From an uncultured Acidimicrobiales bacterium (GTDB lineage: Bacteria; Actinomycetota; Acidimicrobiia; Acidimicrobiales; Aldehydirespiratoraceae), in assembly GCA_958296055.1 (NCBI GenBank), contig CATQHS010000001.1, forward strand, positions 1,646,277-1,710,276: a DNA stretch of 64,000 bases, read 5' to 3'. Made by a program: the position numbers and the translations under genes. The notes beneath the pieces are model-generated. The model ran no database searches and was not told where the DNA came from. It was given only the letters and a program-made list of their open reading frames with translations. Positions 9,171-17,444 of the stretch are shown in pieces. Within the stretch, counting starts at the first letter, position 1. Each line of letters opens with the position of its first letter.

Positions 9171-9815
9171 TCAGCCCGCCAGGTAGTCGAGAACCTCGGC
9201 CTCATCCATCACGTCGGCGTACTTGGCGTCGAGGTCGAACAGGTTGGCCTCGTGCACGGCCCGGCTGCGGTCGCCCACGGCCTGGCGGACCACCACCGGC
9301 ACGAACCCGTGTTGGCAGGCGTCGAGGGCGGTGGCCCGGACGCACCCGCTGGTCGAAACCCCGGTCACGATGAGGGTGTCGACGCCGAGCGAGGTGAGGG
9401 TGGAGGCCAGAGAGGTGCCGAAGAAGGCGCTGGCGTACTGTTTGGTGACGATGATGTCGTCGGGGCGCGTCTCCAGCTCCGGGGCCAGCTCGGCCAACCG
9501 GTTGCCCCGGTCGAAGCAGCGCAGGGCGGCCACCTTGCGGTAGAAGACCCCGCCGTCAGCCCCGTCGCACTGGTACTCGATGCGGGTGAAGACCACCGGG
9601 ATGTCGGCGATGCGGGCCGCGGCCAGCACCCTCCGGCACGAAGCCAGCGCGTCCTCCACCCCGGCGCACAGCGGCGAGGACTCGTCCAGGTAGGCCCGGG
9701 CGAAGTCGATGATGGCCAGGGCCGGATGCGAGCCGAACCCGAGCCGGCCGCCGAACCCGGCGTTGGCGTAGTCCTCCTCCAGTCCGGGCTCCATCTCCAG
9801 TCCGGGCCCGGTCAT
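9171..9815 (-). CDS. Isochorismatase-family cysteine hydrolase (maleamate / N-carbamoylsarcosine amidase-like)
   Basis: 214 residues with the Asp-Lys-Cys triad of the family: D37 in ALAIIDFARAY, K125 in IIVTKQYASAFFGT, and C158 in VTGVSTSGCVRATALDA after the cis-peptide region. The long N-terminal extension and the YLDESSPLC segment resemble N-carbamoylsarcosine amidohydrolase and maleamate amidohydrolase. Its start overlaps the monooxygenase stop by four bases (ATGA), so both are translated together. Next to a monooxygenase and a maleate-isomerase-like gene it resembles part of a nicotinate-type (nic) pathway, but the ring-opening dioxygenase is not in the window. Substrate assignment is therefore open. 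Confidence 0.8.
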   Translation of the reverse strand: MTGPGLEMEPGLEEDYANAGFGGRLGFGSHPALAIIDFARAYLDESSPLCAGVEDALASCRRVLAAARIADIPVVFTRIEYQCDGADGGVFYRKVAALRCFDRGNRLAELAPELETRPDDIIVTKQYASAFFGTSLASTLTSLGVDTLIVTGVSTSGCVRATALDACQHGFVPVVVRQAVGDRSRAVHEANLFDLDAKYADVMDEAEVLDYLAG

Positions 9816-11074
9816 CGGGCCGCCTCCTCGGTGATCATCGGGTTCGTCTCCTCGGGTTGGCGGTGGCTCGTGGCGTCACGGGCCTCGGCGAGCAGGTCGT
9901 CCATGAGCCATCGGGCCTTGGTCATCGACGCCTGCAGAACGTAGTCCCGGGCGGCGGCCGGGTCGGCGGCGACGGTAGCCATCCGGGCCAGGGCCTCGCT
10001 CCGGCGGGCGGCGTCGGGCCCGGTGAGGGTAAGGGCGTTGTCGTGGGTGTGGCGCCCGACGTAGTCCACCGCCATCCGGCGCCGGAACTCGGTCATGGCG
10101 TCGAGGCGATCCTCGGGCAGCGAGCCGGCCAGCACCGAGCCCACCGCATGCCCGAGCAGGAAGGCGTCGTGGATGCCCCCGTTCATGCCCATCCCGCCCA
10201 GGGGGTTGTTGATGTGGGCGGCGTCGCCGGCCAGCAGCACCCGGCCGGCCCGGAAGGCCTCGGCCACCCGCTGATGCACCGAGTAAACGGTGCGGTGGGC
10301 CACCTCGAAGTCACCGGGGAGGTCGACCACGCCGTGCAAGAGGCGCTGGACATTGGCGTCGGAGAGAGCCTCGGCGTCGCTTTGGCCCTCGCCCACCGGG
10401 AACAGAGCCCGCCACACCGCCGCGGTCCGCAGCAGCACCAGCCACCGGTCGGGGCCGCTGACGTAGTTGACGTAGCACAAGTCGTCGAGATGGTCGGCCA
10501 GCTCGCAGGGGGTGGAGACCACCAGGTAGCGGTCCTCGTAGGTCATGCCGTCGAAGGCCAGCCCCAGCGATTTGCGGACGGCGCTGCCGGCCCCGTCGGC
10601 GGCCAGCACGAAGTCGGCGGCGCAGACCGAGCCGTCGGCCAGCCGGACCTCGGCCCCGGCGCTGAGGTCGGCGGCCGAGACGACCCGGGCCCCGAACCTC
10701 ACCTCGACCAGCGGGTCGGCCCGGAACCGCTCGACCAGGACCTGGCAGAGCTTGAACTGCTCGCACTGCAGCCGGTAGGGGTGGGAGGTGACGTCGGCGA
10801 TGGCTTCGAGGTCGAACCGGGCCATCACCCCGGCCCCCAGGTCCCGGTAGGCGAAGTGGCGGGCCACCAGCCCCCGGCCGATCAGCTCGCCGACAACGCC
10901 GAGCTCGTCGAGCAGATCGAGGGTGGCGGGGTGGAAGGTGGAGGCCCGCAGCTCCAGCGGCAGCTCCGGCTCGGCCTCCATGAGGGTGACGGCCGCGCCC
11001 CGCCGGGCCAGCACCGCGGCCGCCACGCACCCGACCGGCCCGGCCCCGACCACGATGACCCGCGGGCCCGGCAT
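9812..11074 (-). CDS. FAD-dependent aromatic-ring-type monooxygenase (group A)
   Basis: A flavoprotein hydroxylase of about 420 residues. It has an N-terminal FAD motif VIVVGAGPVGCVAAAVLARRG, a central DG segment (VLAADGAGSAVRKSLGL) and the second FAD motif GRVLLAGDAAHINNPLGGMGMNGGIHDA. This is the salicylate-/6-hydroxynicotinate-hydroxylase and UbiH/MhpA superfamily, which uses NAD(P)H and O2 to hydroxylate an activated ring. The ATG at 11074 has a GGGGGG run eight bases upstream; the frame's earlier in-frame ATG lies inside the preceding gene. The cysteine hydrolase overlaps its end, and the racemase-like gene lies 28 nt upstream. The substrate cannot be deduced. Confidence 0.83.
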   Translation of the reverse strand: MPGPRVIVVGAGPVGCVAAAVLARRGAAVTLMEAEPELPLELRASTFHPATLDLLDELGVVGELIGRGLVARHFAYRDLGAGVMARFDLEAIADVTSHPYRLQCEQFKLCQVLVERFRADPLVEVRFGARVVSAADLSAGAEVRLADGSVCAADFVLAADGAGSAVRKSLGLAFDGMTYEDRYLVVSTPCELADHLDDLCYVNYVSGPDRWLVLLRTAAVWRALFPVGEGQSDAEALSDANVQRLLHGVVDLPGDFEVAHRTVYSVHQRVAEAFRAGRVLLAGDAAHINNPLGGMGMNGGIHDAFLLGHAVGSVLAGSLPEDRLDAMTEFRRRMAVDYVGRHTHDNALTLTGPDAARRSEALARMATVAADPAAARDYVLQASMTKARWLMDDLLAEARDATSHRQPEETNPMITEEAAR

Positions 11075-11102
11075 CTCGGAATCCCCCCGGAATCCTCGCC
11101 GC

Positions 11103-11849
11103 TCAGAACTGGCGCAGCATGATCCCGTGGCCGCGGACCCGGTCGTCGATTCCCAGGGTCCGCAGGGCATGCCAGATGCTGACGGCGTTGATGGCCAGAA
11201 CCGGCTTGCCCAGCCAGCGCTCGGCCTGATCGGCCACCTCGACCATGGACAGGTTCGTCCCGCACTGCACGATGGCGTCGACGTCGCGGCCGTCCAGGCG
11301 GCCGAGCTCGCGGATGAGCCGGTCGGGCTCGACGTCGGCGATGGACGTGGCCGTCGGGCAGCACAGGCCGTGGACCCGCTTCACGTCGAAGCCGCAGTCG
11401 GTGAAGTAGTTGTGGACCTGCTCGTCGGCGACGCTCTGGTAGGGGGTGAGGCAGGCGATCGACGACACGCCGAGCCGGCCGAGGGCGGCGTTGCAGGAAT
11501 CAGACCCGGTGGTGATCCCGAGATCGCCGGAGATCCGCCGGACCCGCTCCTCGAACTCGATGCTTCCCTCCTTGCCCCCCCAGAAGGTCTCGGCCGACAT
11601 GCCCATGAGGATGTAATCGGGCTCGCAGGTCATGGCGTCGCGCACCGCGGTGGGGATGGTCTCGCGGATCTTGCCCAAGAAGTAGAGGAAGGCGTCGTCG
11701 GTGCTGAGGTCGGGGGCCTCGACGAAGAACCGGGCGGCGTGGAAGGTGACGCCCGGCAGCGGAAGCGCGTTGCAGTCGTGCTCCACCACCGTGTTGGTGG
11801 ACGGGACGATGACCCCGATCTTGGCCCGGTAACTGACGACGTCAGGCAT
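11103..11849 (-). CDS. Asp/Glu racemase-superfamily protein, maleate isomerase / arylmalonate decarboxylase-like
   Basis: 248 residues. The N-terminal IGVIVPSTNTVVEHD and the later VQCGTNLSMVE (C196) are typical of maleate cis-trans isomerases and arylmalonate decarboxylases. Maleate isomerase needs two cysteines. Here the first position falls in LMGMSAETFWGG and has no Cys (Met84/Ser85), leaving only C196, which is the one-cysteine pattern of arylmalonate decarboxylase-type members. Maleate isomerisation is therefore doubtful, despite the nic-like neighbours. It is the first gene of the three-gene minus-strand unit that starts at the divergent operator region. Confidence 0.72.
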   Translation of the reverse strand: MPDVVSYRAKIGVIVPSTNTVVEHDCNALPLPGVTFHAARFFVEAPDLSTDDAFLYFLGKIRETIPTAVRDAMTCEPDYILMGMSAETFWGGKEGSIEFEERVRRISGDLGITTGSDSCNAALGRLGVSSIACLTPYQSVADEQVHNYFTDCGFDVKRVHGLCCPTATSIADVEPDRLIRELGRLDGRDVDAIVQCGTNLSMVEVADQAERWLGKPVLAINAVSIWHALRTLGIDDRVRGHGIMLRQF

Positions 11850-11902
11850 GCGCCCCTCCTGGGATCAGCTCTCGGACCGGCGGGCGGGCCGCGGCCGCGA
11901 TA

Positions 11903-11929
11903 GCGGAACGGCGTTCCGCGCTGCGGAAC
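11903..11929. promoter_or_regulatory. Three-half-site operator between divergent catabolic genes
   Basis: Three alternating half-sites, GCGGAAC / GTTCCGC / GCGGAAC, with 3-nt spacers (GGC, GCT), so two perfect palindromes share the middle arm. The site lies 54 nt upstream of the racemase-like gene start and 54 nt upstream of the HMG-CoA-lyase start. It is the likely shared control point of the divergent units. Confidence 0.65.
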
Positions 11930-11970
11930 ACGCTACCCACCGTCGGGCGGCCCGTCACGCGGGGCGGGGG

Positions 11971-11976
11971 TAGGGT
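11971..11976 (+). promoter_or_regulatory. -10 box of a leaderless transcript
   Basis: TAGGGT followed by six bases and then the ATG at 11983. No ribosome site is present. This spacing (TAnnnT, 6-7 nt, start codon) is the usual leaderless arrangement in actinobacteria and recurs at 15291 and 54130 in this window. Confidence 0.5.
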
Positions 11977-11982
11977 GGGCCG

Positions 11983-12942
11983 ATGGAGACGGCGGCGGGC
12001 CCGGCGGGTGCGGCCCCCGGGGGCGCGGGCGTGCAGATCGTGGACGTGGCCGCCCGGGACGGCCTGCAGAGCGACCCGGCCACGCTGTCCACCGGGGCCA
12101 AGGCGGAGCTGATCAAGCGGCTGATCGGCGCCGGGGTCCGCCGGCTGGAGGCGGCCAGCTTCGTGAACCCCAAGCGGGTGCCGCAGATGGCCGACGCCGA
12201 GGAGCTCATGGCCGCCCTGCCCCGGACCGGGGGGGTGAGCTACATCGGCTTGGTGATGAACCGCCGGGGGCTGGACCGGGCCCTGGCCGCCGGGGTGGAC
12301 GAGGTCAACGCGGTGGTGGTGTGCACCGACACGTTCTGCGAGCGAAACCAGGGCACGACCACCGCCGAGGCCTTGGAGGTGTGGTCGGAGTTGGCCGCCG
12401 AGGCCCGGACGGCGGGGACAGCGGCGGGCGTCACCCTGGCCGCGGCCTTCGGCTGCCCCTACGAGGGCGAGGTGCCAGTGGAGCGGGTGGCCGAGACGGC
12501 GGCCGAGGCGGCCCTAAGCGGCCCGGCCGAGATCGCGCTGGCCGACAGCATCGGGGCGGCGGTACCGCCCGACGTGACCGAGCGGGTGGGCGCGGTGCGG
12601 GAGGCGGTGGGCGACGGCGTTCGACTCCGGGCCCACTTCCACAACACCCGCAACACCGGGTTCGCCAACGTGGTGGCGGCCATCGACGCGGGCGTGACCG
12701 TCATCGACGCCAGCCTGGGCGGGATCGGGGGCTGCCCCTTCGCCCCGGCCGCCACCGGCAACATAGCCAGCGAGGATCTGGTGTACCTCCTGGACCGCAT
12801 GGGGATCGAGACCGGGGTCTCGCTGGAGGCGATGTGCGAGGCGGCCCGCTGGCTGGAGGAGGCCCTGGACCACCCCGTCCCCGGCCTGTTGTCCAAAGCC
12901 GGCGGCTTCCCTCAGATGGCTCGGTCTCGGCCTTCCCAGTAG
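11983..12942 (+). CDS. Hydroxymethylglutaryl-CoA lyase-like enzyme (HMGL/DRE-TIM family)
   Basis: 319 residues of TIM-barrel HMGL-like sequence: VDVAARDGLQSDP (metal and CoA-binding N-terminus), SFVNPKRVPQMAD, RAHFHNTRNTGFANV (metal-binding HxH) and GGCPFAPAATGN (the Cys-bearing GGCPxxP loop of HMG-CoA lyase). It would cleave a 3-hydroxy-3-methylglutaryl-CoA-like intermediate to acetyl-CoA and a keto acid. The start is supported by a leaderless promoter and by the N-terminal alignment. Its last 31 bases overlap the end of the convergent acyl-CoA ligase gene. Divergently expressed from the racemase/monooxygenase/hydrolase unit with a shared operator region. Confidence 0.86.
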   Translation: METAAGPAGAAPGGAGVQIVDVAARDGLQSDPATLSTGAKAELIKRLIGAGVRRLEAASFVNPKRVPQMADAEELMAALPRTGGVSYIGLVMNRRGLDRALAAGVDEVNAVVVCTDTFCERNQGTTTAEALEVWSELAAEARTAGTAAGVTLAAAFGCPYEGEVPVERVAETAAEAALSGPAEIALADSIGAAVPPDVTERVGAVREAVGDGVRLRAHFHNTRNTGFANVVAAIDAGVTVIDASLGGIGGCPFAPAATGNIASEDLVYLLDRMGIETGVSLEAMCEAARWLEEALDHPVPGLLSKAGGFPQMARSRPSQ

Positions 12943-14474
12943 GGGTCGCGCAGTCGGCGCTTGTAGAGCTTGCCGTTGGGGTCGCGGGGCAGCTCGTCGG
13001 TGTAGTCGACGGAGCGGGGCAGCTTCTGGCGGGCCACCCGGCCCCGGAGCCACTCCATGATGGCCGCGGTAGTGGCCTCGCCCGGTTCCCAGCCGGCCCG
13101 CAGCTCGACCACCGCCTTGATCTCCTCGCCGGTGTCGTCGTTGGGCACCCCGAACACGGCCGCGTCGCCCACCGCCGGATGCTGCACCAGGGCCCCCTCG
13201 ATCTCGGCCGGGTAGATGTTCACCCCGCCGACGATGATCATGTCCCCGGCCCGGTCATTGAGGAACAGCCAGCCGTCGTCGTCGAGGTAGCCGACGTCGC
13301 CGACGGTGAAGAAGTCGCCCCGGTGGCTCTTGCGGGTCTTGTCCGGGTCGCCCTTGTAGGTGAAGGCGGCCCTGGGCATCTTCATCCACACCGTGCCCGA
13401 CTCGAAAGGCCCCAGCTCGGCCCCGTCGGCACCGGCGACGATCACCTCGCAGCCCGGCCAGGGCCGCCCGACCGTGCCCGGCCGCTCCATCCATTCGCGG
13501 GCCGACACGTAGGTCCCGCCCCCCTCGGTGGCGGCGTAGTACTCCCAGATGACGTCGCCCCACCACTCGATCATCCGCCGCTTGGTCTCCACCGGGCAGG
13601 GGGCGGCGGCGTGCACCATGTTGCGCAGCGACGACACCTCCGCGGCGGCCCGCACCTCGTCGGGGAGCTGGAGCAGGCGGTTGAACATGGTGGGGACCAT
13701 GTGGGAGGTGGTGACCCGGTGGCGCTCGATGAGGCCGAGCGCGCCCTCGGCCGTCCAGCGATCCATGAGCACGGCGGTGTGGCCCATGTGCAGCGACATG
13801 GTGGTCCAACTGTTGACCGCGGTGTGGTACATCGGGGCCTGGACGAGGTGAACGTTGTCGTCGTGGGGGGTGATGCCGAACAGCATGAGCAGCCCGCCGG
13901 AGCGGGCCGCGGCCTCGTCGGGGGGGCTGGAGTCGAGGGCCCGGCGCACCCCCTTGGGCCGGCCGGTGGTGCCCGAGGTGTAGAACATGAACGACCCGGT
14001 GGAGAGCCGGTCGGGGCGGCCGGGGCCGTGGGGCTCGATCAGCTCGCCGAAGGGCCGGAACCCCTCGACCGGCCCGCCCACCGCGAATCGGCCGGCCTCC
14101 GGGGTCACGCAGTCGCCGGTCACCCGGACCGCCTCGTCGGCGAAGCGGGCGTGCACCACCAGGGCCTTGGTCTCGGCGTCGTTGACGATGTAGCTGATCT
14201 CGGGGCCGACCAGGTGCCAGTTGACGGCGGTGACGTAGAGGCCGATTTGGTAGGCGGCCAGGCCCACCGCGAGCTGCTCGACGCAGTTGGGCAGCACCGT
14301 GGTGACCTGGTCGCCCCGGTCCAGCCCGGCCGCCCGCAGGCCGGCCGCGACCCGGTTGGTGAGGGCGGCCAGCTCGGAGAAGGTGACGGCCCGGCCGTCG
14401 GGATCGACGACGGCGGGGCGGTCGGGGTGGGCCTCGGCGATCGGCCAGAGCCCGCAGGCGTCGGCGGCGGCCAC
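12912..14474 (-). CDS. Acyl-CoA synthetase (AMP-forming, ANL superfamily)
   Basis: 520 residues starting at a GTG. It has the P-loop FMFYTSGTTGRPKGVRR, the EYYAATEGG aromatic motif, GDVGYLDDDGWLFLNDRAGDMIIVGGVNIYPAEIE (hinge), and the A10 catalytic lysine in DELPRDPNGKLYKRRL, so it should be fully active. It activates a carboxylic acid to its CoA thioester for the beta-oxidation-type genes nearby. It overlaps the convergent HMG-CoA-lyase-like gene by 31 bases. Fatty or aromatic acid specificity is not evident; the family includes FadD13-like and bile-acid or benzoate-type ligases. Confidence 0.87.
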   Translation of the reverse strand: MAAADACGLWPIAEAHPDRPAVVDPDGRAVTFSELAALTNRVAAGLRAAGLDRGDQVTTVLPNCVEQLAVGLAAYQIGLYVTAVNWHLVGPEISYIVNDAETKALVVHARFADEAVRVTGDCVTPEAGRFAVGGPVEGFRPFGELIEPHGPGRPDRLSTGSFMFYTSGTTGRPKGVRRALDSSPPDEAAARSGGLLMLFGITPHDDNVHLVQAPMYHTAVNSWTTMSLHMGHTAVLMDRWTAEGALGLIERHRVTTSHMVPTMFNRLLQLPDEVRAAAEVSSLRNMVHAAAPCPVETKRRMIEWWGDVIWEYYAATEGGGTYVSAREWMERPGTVGRPWPGCEVIVAGADGAELGPFESGTVWMKMPRAAFTYKGDPDKTRKSHRGDFFTVGDVGYLDDDGWLFLNDRAGDMIIVGGVNIYPAEIEGALVQHPAVGDAAVFGVPNDDTGEEIKAVVELRAGWEPGEATTAAIMEWLRGRVARQKLPRSVDYTDELPRDPNGKLYKRRLRDPYWEGRDRAI

Positions 14475-14504
14475 GGCGCGGCCCGGTTCCTTGGGCCTCG
14501 GCGC

Positions 14505-15284
14505 TCAGCCGGGCCGGCCGCCGAGGGCGACGATGTTGAACGCGGCCCCGGCCGGGTCGATCACGACCCCGACCCGGCCCATGGGCGTTTCGAAGGGGCC
14601 CGCCGCCATGGCGCCGCCGGAGGCGGAGACCGTCTCGGCCGCCGTGTCGTAGCCCTCGACCCCCAGATAGGCCATCCAGCAGGGCGGGACCTGGTCGTCG
14701 GGCGGGGGAACGGCGGTGGCGACGGGGGCGCCGCCGACGGTGAACATCGTGGTGGGGCCGAAGGGGCCGCCGGGCTTCACCTCCGACTCCCAGCCCACCA
14801 CGGCGGCGTAGAAGGCGGCCGCGGCGGGCTGGTCGCCGGTGATCAGCTCGGCCCAGACCAACGACCCCGGCTCGCCCGCCAGCTCGGCCCCGACGACGGC
14901 GCCGGCCTGCCACAGGCACAGGGCGGCGCCGGTCGGGTCGCCGACCACGGCCGTGCGGCCCGCCTCCGGGATGTCGAAGGGCTCCTGGTACACCTGGCCC
15001 CCGGCGGCGGCGGCCCGGCCGACGGCGTCGTCGACCGAGGAGACCGTGGCGTAGAGGTTCCAGCACGAGGGCAGGCCGTCCATCTGGGGGGGCTTCTGGA
15101 AGATCCCGGCCACGGCGTGGCCGTCCTTGGCGGCCGCGATGTACTCGCCGCCGCCGTCGATGGGGTTGGACACAAAGGACCAGCCGAACAGGGCCCCGTA
15201 GAAGGCCTGGGCACCGGCCGGGTCGTCGGTGGCGAGGTCGGCCCACGACAGGCTCCCCTCGGGGTATTCGGTGCGTATGGGCAT
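14505..15284 (-). CDS. Two-domain VOC (glyoxalase/bleomycin-resistance fold) protein
   Basis: 259 residues made of two tandem VOC modules: SLSWADLATDDPAGAQAFYGALFGW, then SLVWAELITGDQPAAAAFYAAVVGW, each followed by a GP(T/A)GAA-type strand. This architecture matches the actinobacterial hydroxylase/27-kDa antigen Cfp30B-like family, whose function is poorly defined. The ATG at 15284 is 18 nt from the divergent enoyl-CoA hydratase start, so the two share a very short promoter region. The frame extends far upstream into the neighbour and is not meaningful there. Confidence 0.8.
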   Translation of the reverse strand: MPIRTEYPEGSLSWADLATDDPAGAQAFYGALFGWSFVSNPIDGGGEYIAAAKDGHAVAGIFQKPPQMDGLPSCWNLYATVSSVDDAVGRAAAAGGQVYQEPFDIPEAGRTAVVGDPTGAALCLWQAGAVVGAELAGEPGSLVWAELITGDQPAAAAFYAAVVGWESEVKPGGPFGPTTMFTVGGAPVATAVPPPDDQVPPCWMAYLGVEGYDTAAETVSASGGAMAAGPFETPMGRVGVVIDPAGAAFNIVALGGRPG

Positions 15285-15290
15285 GGGCGG

Positions 15291-15296
15291 TAGCTT
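15291..15296 (+). promoter_or_regulatory. -10 box of a leaderless transcript
   Basis: TAGCTT, six bases before the ATG at 15303, in the 18-nt gap between divergent start codons. No ribosome site. Confidence 0.45.
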
Positions 15297-15302
15297 GCCA
15301 CC

Positions 15303-16181
15303 ATGACCGACGACCGGCCAACCGATCAGACGGCCGACCGGCCCGACGAGCAGCCGAGCGGCCCGGCGGCGGCCGGCGGGCCCGACGAGCGGCCCATCGA
15401 CGAGCAGATCCGGCTGGAGCGCCGGGGCGGGGCGGTCTGGATCACCATCGACCGGCCCGAGGTGGGCAACGCCCTGCACCCGGCGGGCCGGGACCGCCTC
15501 CGCGGCATCATCGAGGGGCTGAACCGGGACCGGTCGGCTAGGTGCGCGGTGATCACCGCGGCTGGCGACCGGTTCTTCTGCACGGGGGCGGACCTGCGGG
15601 CCGCCGCCGGGGCCGACTCCGGAGTCAACGTCCGGCGCATGATGCTCGACGGCCAGTACCGGCTCTTTGAGGCCATCTTCGACTGCGACCTGCCCATAAT
15701 CGCCTCGGTGAACGGCACCGCGGCCGGGATGGGGGCCCACCTGGCCTTCGCCTGCGACCTGGTGGTGGCCAGCGACCAGGCCCGTTTCATCGAGGTCTTC
15801 ACCCGGCGGGGGCTGGTGCCCGACGCCCTGGGCCCGTGGCTGCTGCCCCGGGTCATCGGGGTGCGCCGGACCATGGAGCTGTTCCTGCTGGCCGAGGACC
15901 TCCCGGCCCGGCGGGCTTTGGAGCTGGGCCTGGTGAACCGGGTGGTCCCCCCCGGCGAGCTAGCTGCTGCCGCCGGGGAGTGGGCCGAGCGGCTGGCCGC
16001 CGGTCCCACCCGCACCTTCGCCATGACCAAGTGGCTGGTGAACCGCAGCCTCGATTCGGACCGGGCGGCCATGGCCTACGACGAGGCCGCGGCGGTGGAG
16101 CTGATCAGCCGCACCGAGGACGCGGCCGAAGGGGTGGCCAGCTTCCAGGAGCGCCGCCCCCCGCAGTGGAAGGGCCGCTGA
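15303..16181 (+). CDS. Enoyl-CoA hydratase/isomerase (crotonase family)
   Basis: 292 residues. After a Pro/Asp-rich leader of about 35 residues, the crotonase fold begins at IRLERRGGAVWITIDRPEVGNAL. The oxyanion-hole segments FFCTGADLRAAAG and VNGTAAGMGAHLAFACDLVVAS are present. The hydratase glutamates are not obvious: FIEVFTRRGLVPD carries one Glu before the Gly, typical of isomerase or lyase-type members. Probably hydrates or isomerises an enoyl-CoA in the local catabolic pathway. Appears leaderless. Confidence 0.85.
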   Translation: MTDDRPTDQTADRPDEQPSGPAAAGGPDERPIDEQIRLERRGGAVWITIDRPEVGNALHPAGRDRLRGIIEGLNRDRSARCAVITAAGDRFFCTGADLRAAAGADSGVNVRRMMLDGQYRLFEAIFDCDLPIIASVNGTAAGMGAHLAFACDLVVASDQARFIEVFTRRGLVPDALGPWLLPRVIGVRRTMELFLLAEDLPARRALELGLVNRVVPPGELAAAAGEWAERLAAGPTRTFAMTKWLVNRSLDSDRAAMAYDEAAAVELISRTEDAAEGVASFQERRPPQWKGR

Positions 16182-16200
16182 CCCCTGAGGTTCAAAGCTG

Positions 16201-16284
16201 TAATTCTCATATAAAGGGATGAATTGCCTTTTCAAAGAGAATTATTGTCTATAATTCTCAAACAAAGAGATACACACCTCTTTG
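16201..16284. promoter_or_regulatory. AT-rich repeated operator region upstream of the Fic gene
   Basis: Contains a perfect 9-bp inverted repeat, GAGAATTAT-TGTCT-ATAATTCTC (16237-16259), a second TAATTCTCA at 16201 (with flanks, an imperfect 20-bp direct repeat of 16252-16271), and a 7-bp inverted repeat CAAAGAG/CTCTTTG (16263-16269 and 16278-16284). The composition is far below the genome average. Most likely the promoter-operator of the Fic gene, perhaps bound by the Fic protein's own winged helix. Confidence 0.6.
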
Positions 16285-16301
16285 TAAAGGAACCACGACC
16301 C

Positions 16302-17426
16302 ATGTTGTTCGAAGCCCCGCCGCTCGACGAAATCGAACGCGAGGTGCTTGCCTCGATCGAGGACACGCGCCGCCGCCTCCGGTTGCGGCTGCACCAACCG
16401 CTCCGCTGGACCGAGCCGCTGCGGCGGTTGATGACGGCCGAGAACATCCGGGCGTCAAACGCCATCGAAGGCCACCGCGTGAGCCGTCAGGACGCTCTGT
16501 CCATCGCCTCCGGAGCAGAGCCGCTCGAGGCGACGCCCGTAGATCGGGACGCCCTGAGCGGTTACCGGGACGCCATGAACTACATCCTCAAGCTGGTGGA
16601 AGACCGGCACTTCGCCTACAGCGGCGGAGTGGTCAGGGGCATCCACTACATGATGATGAAACAGGCTCCGACCTGCCACCCCGGCCATTACCGGCCCGGC
16701 CCCGTCTACGTGCACGACGGCCACCGCGTGATTTACGAGGCCCCCGGCAACGAGCACGTGCCCGCCTTGGTCGAAGAACTGATGGGCGTTCTGAACAACG
16801 CTGAAGACTCGACGCCGGCCATCGTCCGGGCGGGTATGGCCCACCTCAACTTCGTGATGATCCATCCCTTCAAGGACGGGAACGGCCGGATGTCGAGGGC
16901 GCTCCAGACCCTGGTCTTGGGGAGAGAGAGCACCCTCGACCCTCATTTCTCCAGCATCGAGACCTACTTGGGCCGCTACACCCCCGCCTACTACCAAGTG
17001 CTGGGCCAGGTCGGGGGGCCCGACTGGAACCCGCGGCGAGACACCCGACCCTGGCTCCGCTTCATCTTGCGGGCCCATCATCATCAGGCTCTCAGCTTCG
17101 ACCGCCAAACCGACGAGACCGATCAGCTCTGGGATCGCATCGATCAACAACGGATCGAGGCCGGGCTGGACGAAAGGAACATGGGGTCGCTCTACAACGC
17201 GGCTATGGGGTTCCAGATCAGAAGGTCCGAACATGTCGAGTACGCCGACGTCAGCGAGCGGGTCGCCACATCAGACCTCGTAAGACTGGTCGAGGCGGGG
17301 TTCCTCGAAGCCGTCGGAGACCGGCGCGGCCGCTACTACACGGCCAGCGACCGCCTCCAGCAGCTCAGGTTGGAGATCCGGTCAGAACTCCCGCCCATAC
17401 CCGACCCCTTCGAGACAGCTTCCTGA
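16302..17426 (+). CDS. Fic family AMP-transferase-like protein with inhibitory motif and C-terminal winged helix
   Basis: 374 residues. An N-terminal helical region carries the inhibitory motif SNAIEG (residues 52-57, pattern S/TxxxEG/N), so this is a self-inhibited (class II) Fic protein. The Fic core has the complete active site HPFKDGNGR (residues 188-196). A C-terminal winged-helix-like segment (VATSDLVRLVEAGFLEAVG) is consistent with DNA binding. Fic enzymes usually transfer AMP to target hydroxyls. The ATG at 16302 has AAGGA about ten bases upstream; an earlier in-frame ATG at 16224 lies inside the operator repeats. Coding G+C is slightly lower than its neighbours, which hints at transfer. 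Confidence 0.85.
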   Translation: MLFEAPPLDEIEREVLASIEDTRRRLRLRLHQPLRWTEPLRRLMTAENIRASNAIEGHRVSRQDALSIASGAEPLEATPVDRDALSGYRDAMNYILKLVEDRHFAYSGGVVRGIHYMMMKQAPTCHPGHYRPGPVYVHDGHRVIYEAPGNEHVPALVEELMGVLNNAEDSTPAIVRAGMAHLNFVMIHPFKDGNGRMSRALQTLVLGRESTLDPHFSSIETYLGRYTPAYYQVLGQVGGPDWNPRRDTRPWLRFILRAHHHQALSFDRQTDETDQLWDRIDQQRIEAGLDERNMGSLYNAAMGFQIRRSEHVEYADVSERVATSDLVRLVEAGFLEAVGDRRGRYYTASDRLQQLRLEIRSELPPIPDPFETAS

Positions 17427-17444
17427 AGGCGGCGGCCGCGGCGC

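Noticed and set aside
12321-15293. Plus-strand frame of 990 codons
   Set aside because: Runs across three real genes on both strands; low-complexity shadow typical of GC-rich third-position bias.
16201-16284. CRISPR-like array from the repeated TAATTCTC units
   Set aside because: Only two or three short units with unequal spacing, no spacers and no cas gene; better read as an operator region.
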